Shown here: piece after piece, positions 11,190-24,419 of the stretch
How the letters are laid out: each line of letters begins with the position of its first letter
How positions within the stretch are numbered: position 1 is the stretch's first letter
Origin: Ignelater luminosus
Taxonomy: Eukaryota > Arthropoda > Insecta > Coleoptera > Elateridae
DNA: 64,000 nucleotides
Reading direction: 5' to 3'
Assembly: GCA_011009095.1 (NCBI GenBank)
Contig: VTPC01000674.1
Location: 455,267-519,266, forward strand
Translations under genes and position numbers: made by a program
The notes under the pieces: generated by a model
The model's database searches: none
What the model was told of the DNA's origin: nothing
What the model saw: only the letters and a program-made list of their open reading frames with translations

Positions 11190-14100
11190 AAACAAAAGCG
11201 AAAGTTTCATTAAGCTGTTAGAAAGGATTTATTTTTCTACAAATCATACTTGGCGGTGAATTGTGCCTATTGAGTCTCCGTAATATCATTGTATCCAAGA
11301 ATCATCAGACTAGTAGTTTTCGAGATCTAGAAAAGTTGATGGCCAAAACGACCACTTTTCGCTCTCGTTTCTCGATCCTATGGTTCACAAGAAGACATTC
11401 GTACACAGATTAAATGAGCTTAACCCAACCATACCCATGATTAAGAATTTTTGGAGAGTAACTATCAGAAAGGAAAGTGTTTCAGGATTTTCTTCAGTAC
11501 TAACCGAAGACAAAATTATTTAGGTTAGGTAGTTTTGCTATAAGCAATAATTGTATCAATCTAGGTTCAAGCACTTCTGAGTCCTGGGTATATTCTGCTT
11601 AACTTCATATATAAATAAATGCTAACAAAGTAGAATCGACCAAAATGCCATTATTAGAAAAAACTGTCTATTAATGAGGAATCCCATCTCGTAATTTTGG
11701 TGCGCTGGATGTAAAAATGAGGAAAAAAACATCACTGATCAGATATGGAAAAATCGATTATAGTGGAGCAAGATTACCATATCAGATACTGTTTATGAAC
11801 CTAATTATAGAAAAAGGGGAATGAACTGATAAAAAAATGAATTTTCTTCTGAGTGCAAATTTAATTCTTCCCAAGAGGGTGATAATTCACCCAAAGGAAA
11901 GACTGAAAAGCTTAGATTACTATGACGTCAAAGCGTAAAAATGAAGTGTCGAAGCAAATAACTATCACAGACTAATATTCTTTTCGGGACACCGTAAAAT
12001 AGAAAAATTGAAACAATTCGTAGTATATTGAATTTAAAAAATGGTGCTGGAACATTTTGACACCTGTGCATCTCTGATGTAATGTATAAAGACGATACAA
12101 AGAACAACTTTTGTAAGATTACACAAAATGCAGACTTACTTGCTTAGAAATCGCAAAAGGAGAGAAATGCATCTCGACTGCAACATGAGCACTGTTAGAA
12201 GTCCCGTCTTTTAAAGGCTGAAGATAGAAGTCAGTGTCTTTCACAAGCTGCAAAATGGACTAATAGCAGTCATATGAGATTCTAATAAGGTGATGGTCAT
12301 ATTAATATTATTAATGACTACTAGTTTAAGTGACATGGTAGTACTTTACTTAGCTCGCCGAAAAATTACTCCAAACCAGTATGAAAGTGTCGTATAATGC
12401 TCATAAAACTAGAAAGCTGAAATATAGTAGAATTTATCTGAGTACTAAGACACTGTAGGATTATGCGTAATGAAAAAATCCATAAACTTGGCTAGAAGAT
12501 GATTAGCAGTGTACTTTTCTCTAGAACCAATTCTAGACTTACTAAATGACCACCTACGAGTGAATTAGAAATTTATTTAAAGTACATCAGCCGTAGAAAC
12601 CAAATATAATTCCTGGGAGGAAAATTTTTGAATATGTAGTTACTTGTATGTAATAGCATTGTTGTTCATGCATTGAACTGTTAAAATTTCGATAATTTTA
12701 CAAAACATTCACGCCATACACAAAACGAATATTTTATAAATTTACGGCTGTGTTGTAATCAATCAGGCAATTCGCGATTTTCATTAACCAACAAATGGTG
12801 TTAAATTTTATAAATACGGTGGAATTAATAGTGAACCCCGTCGTCAAAGTTAGCGATAAATATCCAGATCTAATTACTATATGTACTTTGTTGACTGTTT
12901 TTGAAAATGTAATTTACTGTTGTTGCAAATATTTTTCACTATTGCACTAGTATTTTAATTTCCAATAGATGTCACCCACTCCGTGCAAGTCATCAATTGA
13001 GCATGTTTTTTATATCCGTCTATGCGCATATTTCAAAAGAAATTTTGCAATCAAGATCATTTTGATCCAGAACAAGATCTAAGATATCCTTGAAAAAATA
13101 AACTGTAAACTGATAAAATACTCGCTTTGTATATTCATTTGCTTTTTCAAAAGACCATTCGGATTAAGTTACTTTTTGATCTGTATCTAATATTCTTTCA
13201 GATTTTTCAAGTGAATTTTTGATATTATGCAGATAATTCATTATTTTAATTATTATGTACGGACGCTTTTCACCTCCACATTAATTAAAAATTAATTTAT
13301 TCCTACGTTATTTAAAGATGGATACATTAGCATAATAAATTAACAATAAAAAATTGTAACAATTAATTAGTTTAAGAATTAATAGCAATCAAAAACCAAT
13401 TATTTTGTCCATCATTTATAATTAGATTTGATGGTTGAGTCTATAATACATTTAGGGAGATTTTTAATTAAAAGTATTGGTTAAAAATGATTTAAACGAA
13501 AAGTTTGCTTGATATCAAGTTTCTTTTTTTTATTCATGAGCATCGTCGATTTATTATTCAAGTTTGTTCCCTCACGTTTGTATTATGTACTCATATCCTT
13601 TACAAAACACTGACGATGTTCTTTTGCTCGTCTTTTATTCAGTTTTCGGTTCCTTTATTGTTTATGAATGTAATTAACTTATTGTTGCTCTTTTTCCTGT
13701 TGAATACCATTGTGTGTATCTTCAACAGCTTAAACTCCCTTTCATTGTAAAATTGTCTGTTACGATAAGTATAATCTTAAAAATTGATTTTAATTGTACA
13801 TATCTTCTATTCAGTAAAATTAGTAGCGCCCATGAATAATTTATACCGGTCTAATCTGAAAAAAAATGCCTTTTCATTTCATAATAATAATATAAGAAAA
13901 CATAACACAACGTTCTTAAACAGTCGAGCGAGGTTACTTCTTAGCATCTAGGTGTAAAATCTAAAATTCCTGTCCAGTCCTTTTTTATACCTGTTGAGTA
14001 TACACACATATAAATATTGAAGCTTTGTCGTCGGTTGTGTATAGTAAATGTTTACCCATTTCAGGCACTAACTAATCTTCTCTCAGGTGGACGAACACTG

Positions 14101-14480
14101 TGTGTGGGTCAAATTCTAGAATATTTTAGATTTTTAAAGAAATATCCAAACGGTGTAACATCATCTTTTTGAAGGAAGATGAAAATTGGGAACTTGAGAA
14201 TTTTGGGACATTATTAATGGTATAACGAAAGAGGTTTCAGATTTTTCGTTGAAGAATCTCTTAATAATTGTACTACGTCGTCTTTTATCTTTTATTTCTG
14301 TTCGGATTGTCATTTAATAGAAGTAAGATAAAGATCGACAAGGGATGACCCTACCGTTGTTTACATTGATTTTAACAAAAGATTGTTATCAAAGACCATA
14401 AATCGGTTTCCATTTTGTCTTGGGTGTTTTGCTTGCAATTGCTTGTAAAGATGTAAGATTTGCCACTAACTAATTATCTC
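11190..14480. other. Intron stretch without recognisable genes
   Basis: Parts of 11.2-12.6 kb have a less AT-skewed composition and read like decayed mobile-element sequence, but I could not assign them to a family. From 12.6 to 13.9 kb the sequence is plain AT-rich intron. Confidence 0.45.
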
Positions 14481-14499
14481 AAAAGATAGTTGTCCCAAT

Positions 14500-14720
14500 A
14501 TAAAAACAAATTTTGCGGATAGGATTCTAGACTCGGCAAAGCGGAATCGGTGTCTCGGTGACCGGCATGCAGGAGCATATGTGTTGCACGTGGGACGATG
14601 TGCTTCGACTGTATAAACAGGAAACTTGATACTTCGGCCTCTGGTTTAACGACAACTATGGCCCTTATTTTACCCTTTCTTAACGTTGCTACTTGCTGGT
14701 AGATCAAGACCACCACTTGT
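14500..14720. promoter_or_regulatory. G+C-richer island with E-boxes
   Basis: This island has CATATG (14576-14581) and CACGTG (14587-14592) close together. The minus strand is open for 80 codons (14716 to 14474) but starts with GTG and gives no recognisable protein. It is a candidate regulatory element or an unrecognised exon. Confidence 0.25.
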
Positions 14721-15224
14721 TAGGATATACATACATGTGCTTGTATTACCGGTTCTAAAAACATAACGCCACATTTTGTTTATTCCTTGGTTTTTTGTAA
14801 CATGAGGTTTATGTCCTTATCGACCATTCAGCTTATTTTATTATTAAATGTTTTCTTGTTTTTTCTCCCTTATGAAGTTATTTTTGACTGGCATATGTAA
14901 TGCTAATGTTATGTACTGAACAGGGTTATAAGAATCTGAAGCACATTGCTTTTCCATCATTAATTTCACAATCTTGAGAGAATTTGTAGTAAGTAATTGG
15001 TAGTAAAATTTAACTTTAGATTTCTAGAAGTTATATTTCTAATGAAAATACTAGTGTCGAGAAAATACTTTAAGATCTCGTAGAAAATGGTTTTAAAATA
15101 TTTGGCAACCTTTTTATACAAATACCAATTGAAAAAGAGGTTTCTTGTATCGTAAGTTGTTATAGTTGTTGCCGATAAACGTTGCTAATTGCAACAACAT
15201 TAGCAAAGATTTGACAATCAAATC

Positions 15225-15440
15225 TAGTTCTTCCTCACGTTCGTTCGATGCCCTCGTTTTCGTTCCTTTTGCCTAAGCAAGCCACTACTAGATATTAAGC
15301 CAGGTGGCCTTTTGTGGGTCGTTTACAAAAGAATACATTTTGATACCTGTCCCCTTTCTTAAAACTTCTTTTGTTGTAATAAACATAAGGGTACGACGAC
15401 GACGTCCGGCACGCATGCAGTTCCTCCATATATTATTCAT
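15225..15440. promoter_or_regulatory. G+C-richer island with ACG repeat
   Basis: The stretch has higher G+C than its flanks, a short ACG repeat near 15392-15404 and an SphI-type GCATGC. No open frame explains it. It is a candidate conserved non-coding element. Confidence 0.2.
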
Positions 15441-17149
15441 TTCTGTACATCTGCGTTGAATAATATAATTATTTTTTAGATTGTAAAACTATTTTAGCAA
15501 AATTTAAATTACGAGGCAACGGAAGTGTAACATAACTGAAATTCGTATGGTACATTCTAAGTGATCTCGTTCATAATAATTTCTTTTGTGGTTTTACATG
15601 GAATCTTGTTTCTGACTAACATAAGCAAAAACATTTTTGGAGTTTCGATAAATTATGTTGTATAATCAGAAAAAAATAAAAGTGCAATTTATTATTTTTA
15701 GAAGCTCAGTCATCTTCAAAATGAAGTTGCTGCAGAATAGAATTTGGTATCATTATAAAAGTCAGATAAGAAAATTAATAACCTTACCACGAGATTTAAA
15801 TAGCGGTATTCGAATTAAAGAAATATCTCTTCTGAATGTAATTATTAATGTAGGTGTTGCGTGCTAGAGAATTACTATTTTTTAGTATCAAACCAGTTGC
15901 CGAAATTAGAACAAGGGAACTATAAAATTTGAAAGCTGAGAAAAAATTAATAGAAATAATTTACTTATTACATCTTTTTGTTCTTTTAGTTCAGGAAGCA
16001 CATGTATATACGTTCGACTTCGCTTATTGCCACAACACTGTAACAAAAAGGAAGTAATTCCGAAAAGGTTGATAATCAAATATTTTATACAGTAGCATGA
16101 CATTTAAGATGATAAAAAAATAGTAAAGTAAACCCGAACGATATCGTTTGAAGTTAATGTACTTCATGTGCATGACCATGATGTGTATGTTTTTCTAGAA
16201 ACCATCCGATGAAAGTTCCCAGAAGTTGATGAGACAAAAACAGTGGTTAGATTAATCCGGCCATATGTGGATATACAACGGCACACATAACAACGAGGCA
16301 GCTGCACATTAAACTGGTCACTTGTGCAAGTTACATGCAATGACCGGCCTTTTCATGATTTATTATTACAGAATTAATTGACTCTTGTTTTGATTGCCTT
16401 TTAAATTGAACCTATTGTTTTTGTTATAACTCCAATTTGAATTAGTAATTTATAATTTAATGCTGTTTTAACTTACGAAATAAATATCTTAATGAATGCT
16501 AGGAACAGGTATTGGCATCGATATTATTTAAATGATTTTATTTCAGGTAGTACAGGCACGATTCCAACTTGATTCTTTGAAATTTTAATAATTAATCAAT
16601 TGTATTGCATTTAATTGTTTTCGAGATTCCTTTACTGAAACTAATTATATGGTATTGATACGTGGATGCTTGATTGATCTTACACAGTTGTTCTAAATAC
16701 TGACATTCCTACCCAGAAATTTTTTTCTCAACGTTTTGTGTTTCGTAGTAACAGTAGTTTTATAGGCATGTAAACTAGGGTGGGCCAGGGCGAACACTAG
16801 TCCCTCACCGAAATATCATGCATCCACCTGGAAATATTTCTCAAGCAATTACAATAGAAAATTTTGGAGTTTGGATTCTGAAATTAGTTTATTGGTGCTT
16901 TTGTGCCTTAAACAATCCATGGCGCGTTAGCCGTCCCTTAGAAACTAGAGATTCCAGATTTTTGTAAAACCAAATGTCTCTGTAACCAATGAAAGTATTC
17001 TTCAGTGTTTCACTGGCGCTAATATCACGCAATATCACCAAGGTCTACCACTAAACTTCCCAAAACATCTTCCAAAATCTCTTTAATTTTTTTACAGGGA
17101 TGACCTGACACTGTATACGAAATCACAACTGAACTTGTATTTCTCCTAG

Positions 17150-17442
17150 ATACCGTGCTCGTCTGCGGTGATAGCATCCATAATCTTTTCTATTCTAAAA
17201 ACGACAATGAAAAACTTCTATGCGCAGATAGTTTGAGAATCATTACAAGTCGCGTTAACGATCTAGGAAGAATAATGAATGTCTGCAGAAAAAAAGGCAA
17301 AGGTTGCCCAAACAAGACAACAGTAAATATAATCGCGCAGAGTCAGAAAAGATATGAATGCAAAGAAATTGTCCAATCACAACAAAGAAAAATAAGGTGC
17401 AAAAAAGCAGTTTTCAATAATGTAGACAAACCTTGTACGTAA
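17150..17442 (+). CDS. Candidate terminal exon of an unknown nested gene
   Basis: A plus-strand frame is open from 17104 to a TAA at 17440-17442. A plausible acceptor, GTATTTCTCCTAG, ends at 17149, and the exon would then begin with two bases of a split codon (phase 1 upstream intron) followed by TVLVCGDSIHNLF. The roughly 97 residues include seven cysteines (VCG, LCA, VCR, GCP, ECK, RCK, PCT), are rich in Lys and Asn, and end DKPCT. Codon choice looks ordinary rather than random, although no family is recognised. There is no ATG near the start, so an upstream exon would be needed. A polyadenylation signal AATAAA lies at 17706-17711. It could be an intron-nested gene, a retained piece of a mobile element, or chance. 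I see no frameshift in it. Confidence 0.25.
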
Positions 17443-20150
17443 CACACTTAATCTATCTGTTATTCAAAAGTACATATACTACGAGAGCAACGTCGAATTT
17501 CTTTAGGATATGAAACGTACAGGTACAAATATCTTACGAAACATGCCCATGGACCATATTGTTATTGTTAACTATTCAAATACAGCCTTTGCATGTTTTC
17601 CAATGTTTTTAATTATTTACAGTATCTAATTATAACCAAGTGAACATGGAAATTAGAAATATTTCTAATGTCACTGCTGTATTTACCCTAGCTGTATTTT
17701 GATTTAAATAAAAGAAATGACCATTTTAGAATTGAATTCTTTTGATCTACTGAATGGTCTATAGTATAAACCATATAATCTTTCCGTTTTCGGATTAAAA
17801 AGTAAAAGTTATAAACCCACCGAAGAATTATTTATAGCTTAGCAAAAATCTATTTTATCTTCCTTAATGGACAAACTTTCGGCCAAAGAACCAGTTCTTT
17901 TTAACATTAGCTATCTTCTTCTTTCATCTCGAGCAAGCAGTAAATTCTTTTTTTCGGGATTGTTATTAAACAGGTAATAGAAGCATGTCAAAACATTCAC
18001 TTCTTAATCCGTAAATGGAAGGATGATACAGTTTATACTTTATATTTGCAAAATGACGTAACCGTAGCAAGCTTTGATTAAAATCATAATTTACCTAAAG
18101 ACAATTTTTATGTAGCAAATAATGTACGCGATTAGTAGCAGTCAGAAAAAGATAGTCAGAATAACAAAAGAATATGAAGAGATCTATCTAATCTGTAGAA
18201 GTATGAATGAAAAAAATTATCGAAAGAAAGCAACTAAGATGGTAGAACCATCTTAACTCCTATGGATGAAACGAGACATACAAAATAAGAAGAGGTAAGC
18301 TTTCGGTTAAAATGGAATTAGTTACGCAATGGGGAAAAAGAATATCACGGAAAAAGAAAAACTAAAAGTCCAGATGAGTAGACGAAGAAGTTGAATGGTA
18401 ATTTCGAAATTTCTTGAACGCTCCTAAAACACGAATATTTCTTGGTATTTTACATCAACTTCTATCGAAGAATGCAAAATTTTCGAATTCATCAGCCTTA
18501 CTTTCTGGAAGTTCAAATTTTCAAGTATGAAAGCCTGCTGGATTTAAACTTAAAATTTACCATAAACCACAATAATTTAAATATTTATACTGTCTATTCT
18601 GTTATGCCAATATAAAGTAATATAAACTACGGTCATTGTTTTTCTGTACTTACAATTAAAATTCCATAAAATGATTTTGAAATGATTTTAATTACTCTTT
18701 AATTAAAAAGAAATGCATGTTATAATAGCAATGACTACATCTCTAAATTGGAAAAAATTCATTTTTAAATAAACACGAAACGAATATTTATTAAAAGTAA
18801 ATATATTATGTAGTTTTGAAACTTCTCAAGTAATTCTTTATTGTAAACAGAAGTATTACTACATGTAATATATGGTCTGCATGAAATCTGGACACAATTA
18901 ACTTTTCTGTCTACGATAAGAGAAACAATCAAGAGATATAGCATAACACATACACACTTCTACTTGTACTACCTACTTACTCATGGTATTCAAGTTATTT
19001 TTACTCTTAGGTCTGTATTGTTTAGTTGATTGCAAATTTCTCAGATAATCGTATAGCTGCGGGTTCATTCAAGTAACCATAATGGGCATTGATGTGTCGT
19101 GTCTTGCGGTAAACGGGGATGAAAGATGATCTTAACTGGGTCCTCTTCCCACCGAGATCCAATGTCACCCGCAGTAACCCTTTTGGTTTTAGACAAACCA
19201 CATAATTATTTTTTAATGACTCGACTACCGGGTTTTTTTCTAATTATCTTGTACATTGGATTGAATTGTAAATTTTGAGTTTGTACTTTTTCTAAATTCA
19301 TTTGGATTATAAATTGTAATACTGTGAAAGAAACAGAAAGTAATGTATATATTCGTAGGCAAAATTATTTTGACGTTTGCCATATGCTCTTCAATTTATC
19401 CACACTGTCGTATAATTATTTTAAAATGAAAGGGAGATGAAAATGGATATCATATAAAAACTTCTACCTAAAACTCTTTATATGTTTAAAACCTGTTTTG
19501 CTTTTAGCTCTAATCTGGCAACTCATTCTTCTTTATACACTGCATGCCTTTAATATTAAATTTTAAAATAATGATTTGGGTTTTACTTTTAATCACGATT
19601 TATTATATTTGTTTTTATTGGAAATAAATAACGTAAAATTGGCTTAAACAACTCGGAAAAGCCTTTGAATTCTCTAAAAAATAATGACTTTAAATATAGG
19701 TGGGAATTTATTTGCTTGTTATGTTATCATAATATTTGTAAATATTGAAGTTTTATAACGGTTAAGACCAGGTGTGCACTGATGGGTTGCACGGTATATT
19801 GGTATGTTTTTTCATTTATGCATAAAATTTGATTCTCACATAAATCAGTGGTAAAAGTTCTTGATAACAAAGAGCACAGTTAGCATTTGTTTATAATATA
19901 ATCTGGCGTTTCCCCTTTTTTAATTCTGAATGCAATATAATGCAAGAGAATAATTAGAATGAATATTTTCACACTTTTAGTATTACTTTAATAACGAACG
20001 TGTTTTGAACATTAACCCATTCTTCATTGTGATGTATGATCCATGACCTTAACGACCCTAAGTCAACAGCTTATAAGAAATCTCTCAATTATTACATCTA
20101 AAATAACCTACTAAATTGTTGATCCTTGATCGTATCTTAAATTGCTTTTA
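17443..20150. other. Intron stretch without recognisable genes
   Basis: Mostly AT-rich. A purine-rich part at 18.1-18.4 kb reads like a decayed element but has stops in every frame. No repeat structure is evident. Confidence 0.5.
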
Positions 20151-20187
20151 ACTACTACTACTACTACTAGTTACTACTACAACTACT
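20151..20187. repeat. ACT microsatellite
   Basis: Six ACT units are followed by an interrupted second block of ACTAC units. Confidence 0.9.
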
Positions 20188-20745
20188 GCACACCGCGTAA
20201 TGTGGGTGTGTTAAGGTGCAATCTTTCATTTTGACACTAAACCAATAATAAATTGAATTTCCTAATATGTAATGGAAAAAAAATTATAATTAAAGTGTAC
20301 TGGTAACAAAAACGTAAAAAATATGTTTATCGAAGAGTTGTACTAATTAGTTGTGCAATTAAAAACAATTTTTAGTGGGTGGAATTATAAAATGTTGATA
20401 AGTAATTTAGAATAATAATGAGAACTTGCACGTAGAAAATACTTCAAAGGTCGTTAACATCGTCAATATTTTTATTTTATAATTATAGGTGTGGGAACAA
20501 ATAATGCCTAAATAATTTAGCCATGAAGAAATATTTTCTTGATCTACTTCTTTAAAATCTCATTTCTATTATGTGACATATGAATGACTGCATTGTATGT
20601 GATACAGATTTATGTGAGAAGATTATACAAAATAATTAATAAAATGATTTGAACGTGTGAAAAACTTTCTTAGGAATTTTTGAAACAACCCATAATTGAA
20701 AATGTTTACAATTTAAATACTAGAAAAGTTTACACGAGATATTAT

Positions 20746-20769
20746 TATACGAGGGGTGTTCCGTAAATA
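20746..20769 (+). mobile_element. Mariner-like terminal sequence, solo end
   Basis: TATACGAGGGGTGTTCCGTA resembles the ends of mariner elements, which commonly begin with ACGAGG followed by GTGTTC and lie next to a TA target. No inverted partner and no transposase were found within the next kilobase. It is probably a truncated relic. Confidence 0.35.
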
Positions 20770-21407
20770 CGAAGGATAAATTCATGTTTTTTCCCATTCT
20801 GGTACCTGAGGATAAAAAGATTATGCAAATAATGCTGACAGCTCCGCAAGTAAATGGAGTGTGTGATCGACCATAAAAGATATTCATTTAAGTCTTTCTG
20901 TCGAATTATATCAACATCAAATAAATGATTTATAAAATAGGTAAAAAACAAAGATAAATGTTAGGAGTAAGTAATAGAAAGGAAGCAATGAACTAGAGAA
21001 CAGACAGTAAAAACAAACTGCAAACTAGACTGAAGAGTAGGAATATAAGAATGAGAAGAATCAAAAAGTTGTATGATAAACATCGAAGTAAGAAAGGCAA
21101 TTAAAAAATAGAAAAGAAGAAAAAGCAATAAATAAAGGAAAACTATTGTAATGAGAAACATTAGTAATAACCTGATAACTATTTTGCTAGTTTTCCCATT
21201 TAGGTTCAAGGTAAATTCTTTAGAAACTTTGTTCCTCATTGCTTTATAATGGTGTCTTTATACACATTACGATAGATTTTGTAGTATTTCCTTACTCCAC
21301 CTACTGCATTTATAAAGTTCAGGGATTCCACATTTCACTACTTAATAAAGAATACTGTTTTAGTCTTACATTTAAGCTCACATTAATAATATCATACGTA
21401 CTTATTG

Positions 21408-21433
21408 TTACTATTATAGATTACTATTATAGA
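21408..21433. repeat. Perfect 13-base tandem repeat, two copies
   Basis: TTACTATTATAGA occurs twice without a gap or mismatch. Confidence 0.9.
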
Positions 21434-23035
21434 TAATATTATATGCATATCTCCTCAGAGGTTATAAACAATACAATTTAAGAGTAAATCTTTTTACCAA
21501 AAATAATCCTTAAGTGAATAGGTCATACGCGCTTGTTTTAAGAATCGATTGTCTTTGTGTAAAATTGATTTGAAATTCTTAATTATGGTGTACAATGTGA
21601 GTCTGTTGCCTAATTCTGTTAGTAACAATGGAATCGTTTTTTAAACTACACATTTTATGTATCCATTAATTTGGTTTGCTGTAATTAAATGTAATAAATG
21701 TAGGATTGTTATTTTACAATATTGGCCTTTTATTATTTGAACAATAATCCCATTTTATTAATTAAAATTCGTTTCGACCTTTTAATATTTTTTGTTTGTA
21801 CTGTAAAAGTATTCTAATACATAATTAGAGTTTCATCCGTTTACGTAGTATTTTACATTACAAAGAATGCAAAGACTGAGATTGATGTGTTGCTCGCCTT
21901 GTGGCGTAATATGTGAGGGTCAAATTATGTAGATAAAGTTGCAGGTTTCACGGTGATTCACAAAAATTTTACTAATTCATGTGAGATATTTTAAAGTTCA
22001 TAGTAGAAGTAGCAAAATAAAAGCAGCATTTCATTTGTCGGATGTTTTCTTAATTAGATCCTTATGTCTTCAGTGTCACTACTATTACTCTCGAGTCGCA
22101 TACCTTCAAATGTATGCATAATTATGGTGCTAATTATGCAAGGCTCGGGTAATATATTATAGAAGTTGGAGGAGTAGCGAAATGACGACAATTTTACCTT
22201 GTCTGGCTTGCAAAACCGGATTACAGGCATTACAGATTTCGATTATTTATCACCAGTGTTCCACTATTTTATCCTTGCCGTTTGGTGTCTTTTTATTTTC
22301 GAATTTAAACCCGCATTCTCGTTCAGTGATAAATAACCAAAGATGATACTTTGTGATATATCTGACTTGGAACAAATTGCTATAAAAAAGTCAACACGTA
22401 AGAAGAAAATTCTTGTATCCAATATAAATTATACGGAATGTTGATACTATAACGGTCAATTTTAAATTTGCACGCGAAAATGGTAAAGTAGCCAAATAAA
22501 TGCATTTAATTAGATAACTAATGTTAAGTATGATCCAATATTTACCAAGTATTGCAAACCACAGTATTATTATTCATTTACATTTAAAAAAATTATCATG
22601 AAGTGCAGAACATTATCAAGTGACAGTAATAACTAGATTTAAATGCAAGTAAATAAGTTATAACAAGTTTAAAGTTGACAAGAATGCTTAATACGGCCTT
22701 CATTAATATTTTTAAATTCTAAGAAACACGTGTTGGTAGTTGTAAATAATTAATACCTTAAGGTCTCTAACATGATTTCAAAATGATTTATACTGTGGTA
22801 GGTCTTATTAAACAACTGCTGTCATTTCTTTTTTGTTAAACTTATTTCTTCTAATTTTTATTAGTTCTTCTTCCTATGGATGTTTGGTGCTTGTTCACAT
22901 ACAAAGCTTTTAGACCAACAACTGACACCAATTTTGGTGCTATATAGCTTCAATACTAGAGTTTTAAAAACGTTTTGTCCTCGCCAAAAAGAGAGGATTG
23001 TGAACCCAGTTTAGCCAAAATAACCTTTTATTCCA

Positions 23036-23056
23036 AATGAAACATCCTGTATACTT
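23036..23056 (-). repeat. ACATCCTGTATAC terminus
   Basis: AAACATCCTGTATACTTTTT resembles the right end of the ACAGGGTGT-type elements. The partner left end was not found. Confidence 0.3.
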
Positions 23057-23649
23057 TTTAAGCTTTGAATAGAGCTAGAAAAAGCACAATGTGAGACCGT
23101 GTACAATACTAGAAAGGAAACACCAAACAGAACCGATTTACACAAGGGAACCCATAGACTGTACAAGGATTTCCAAGGTAACCATTATGGTATTAATCAA
23201 TTTACTATAAGACACTAACGATTTCTAAATTTTGGAAGTAGACTTCTGTTGATATTTTGTTCATTACTTTAGACTTTATTTTTGGAGATTAGAATTCTTT
23301 CTTAGTATCCTGTGCAAACGTTATTAATTTTTCTTAGACATTTCAACTTTATCATCTTGTCAGGCAAAGGATTCAGAACGAACTACTTCAATATTTTGGG
23401 TACTCTGGTTCAAGTGAAAACGGTTTTACTCCCATAGGAAGTGAATCAATCAGTATCGAAGCACGAATCTATTCGAATACCTTTTAACCCACACAACTCG
23501 TTTCAAACTCAACCGTGGCTATTGGAAAAGATTTTTGCTGACGGCTAAAATATAATACAGTGGAAAATATCCATTTTGACCTCCCAATTTAAATTACTGA
23601 AAGTTTGATTAATCTTCCAACAAGTACAGAAAAAGTACGCTTCGCAGAA

Positions 23650-23817
23650 TCTGACAGTACTTGGCAGTACTATGACAGTACCATACATGATCTGTGTATG
23701 CTTTTGCGAGACCTGACAGTAATTCATGTGTTTTAATTGCGAACAACTGTTATTAGAACTAAGAGCTAGTGTATTTAGACAAGTATTGTTAGTATCCTGC
23801 CAAGTATTGTCAGGTTC
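23650..23817. repeat. Inverted repeat with about 34-base arms
   Basis: The left arm (23650-23683) has three spaced GACAGTAC/GGCAGTAC motifs, about 11 bases apart. The right arm (about 23780-23817), read on the minus strand, gives CTGACAATACTTGGCAG followed by ATACTAACAATAC, which matches the left arm with a few changes. About 97 bases separate the arms, and these include a further CTGACAGTA. The structure could fold into a hairpin or represent the ends of a very short non-autonomous element. Confidence 0.6.
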
Positions 23818-24028
23818 TACCAGTAATTACATTTGCAAATAAGTTGCAAATATCAATGGGCGCATTGAGCAAACTATACCGAATATTAATTGACAGCACT
23901 CACATTACATAGGTAATAGTACTGAATGCACCCAAATTGTTGGTGATATTCATTGCATGAAACTATTTTGGGTGTCCGACAGTGAAGATCTTATTGTTAC
24001 TTCGATCTCTCCGAAACGTCAACGGGTA

Positions 24029-24348
24029 CATTCAGCAGACTCAACAGTTGGCAAATGGTTGAATAAAAAATTCTGATGCGATGCTGCGCTACCAGGGCTA
24101 CATCGAATTTTTGTCCATTGACGTTTAGTAACATTTACAAAGCGATGGAAATAGCGGTGGTGATAGCGGTATTCTGTTGAATTTAGCCAATGCTGTAAGT
24201 GAACGAAAATTTGATGTAACCTATGGTAGCGCAGCTTGTTATAAGAATCTCACTCAACCAACCAATGCTGTCTATCAATGGACAAAAACTTGATGTAGCC
24301 ATCGATAGCGTCGCGTGATATCAGAATTTTATGTTGTCTGCTGAATGC
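24029..24348. repeat. Inverted repeat plus a third direct copy
   Basis: The segment 24029-24120 (CATTCAGCAG … TTTTTGTCCATTG) is matched on the opposite strand by 24276-24348 (CAATGGACAAAAA … CTGCTGAATG). A third, more diverged copy at about 24189-24255 lies in the same orientation as the second, giving a local tandem of about 83 bases. Shared internal markers are GGCTACATC, the CGCT core and ATTCTGAT. This looks like a decayed element with subterminal repeats. Confidence 0.65.
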
Positions 24349-24419
24349 GCGCGAATCTTGTCAAGTGTTAGTACCTACAGTTTACACTTCACAGTAGAAT
24401 GTTGAGTTGTCGACTGTCG

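Noticed and set aside
17098..17149. Alternative acceptor TTTTTTTACAG (17087-17097) for the candidate nested exon.
   Set aside because: The exon frame has a TGA at 17101-17103, so this acceptor cannot serve that frame; the CTCCTAG acceptor at 17149 is the usable one.
18120..18420. Possible non-LTR retrotransposon remnant (purine-rich, VDEEVEW-like reading in one frame).
   Set aside because: Stops occur in every frame and no reverse transcriptase or endonuclease motif is visible.
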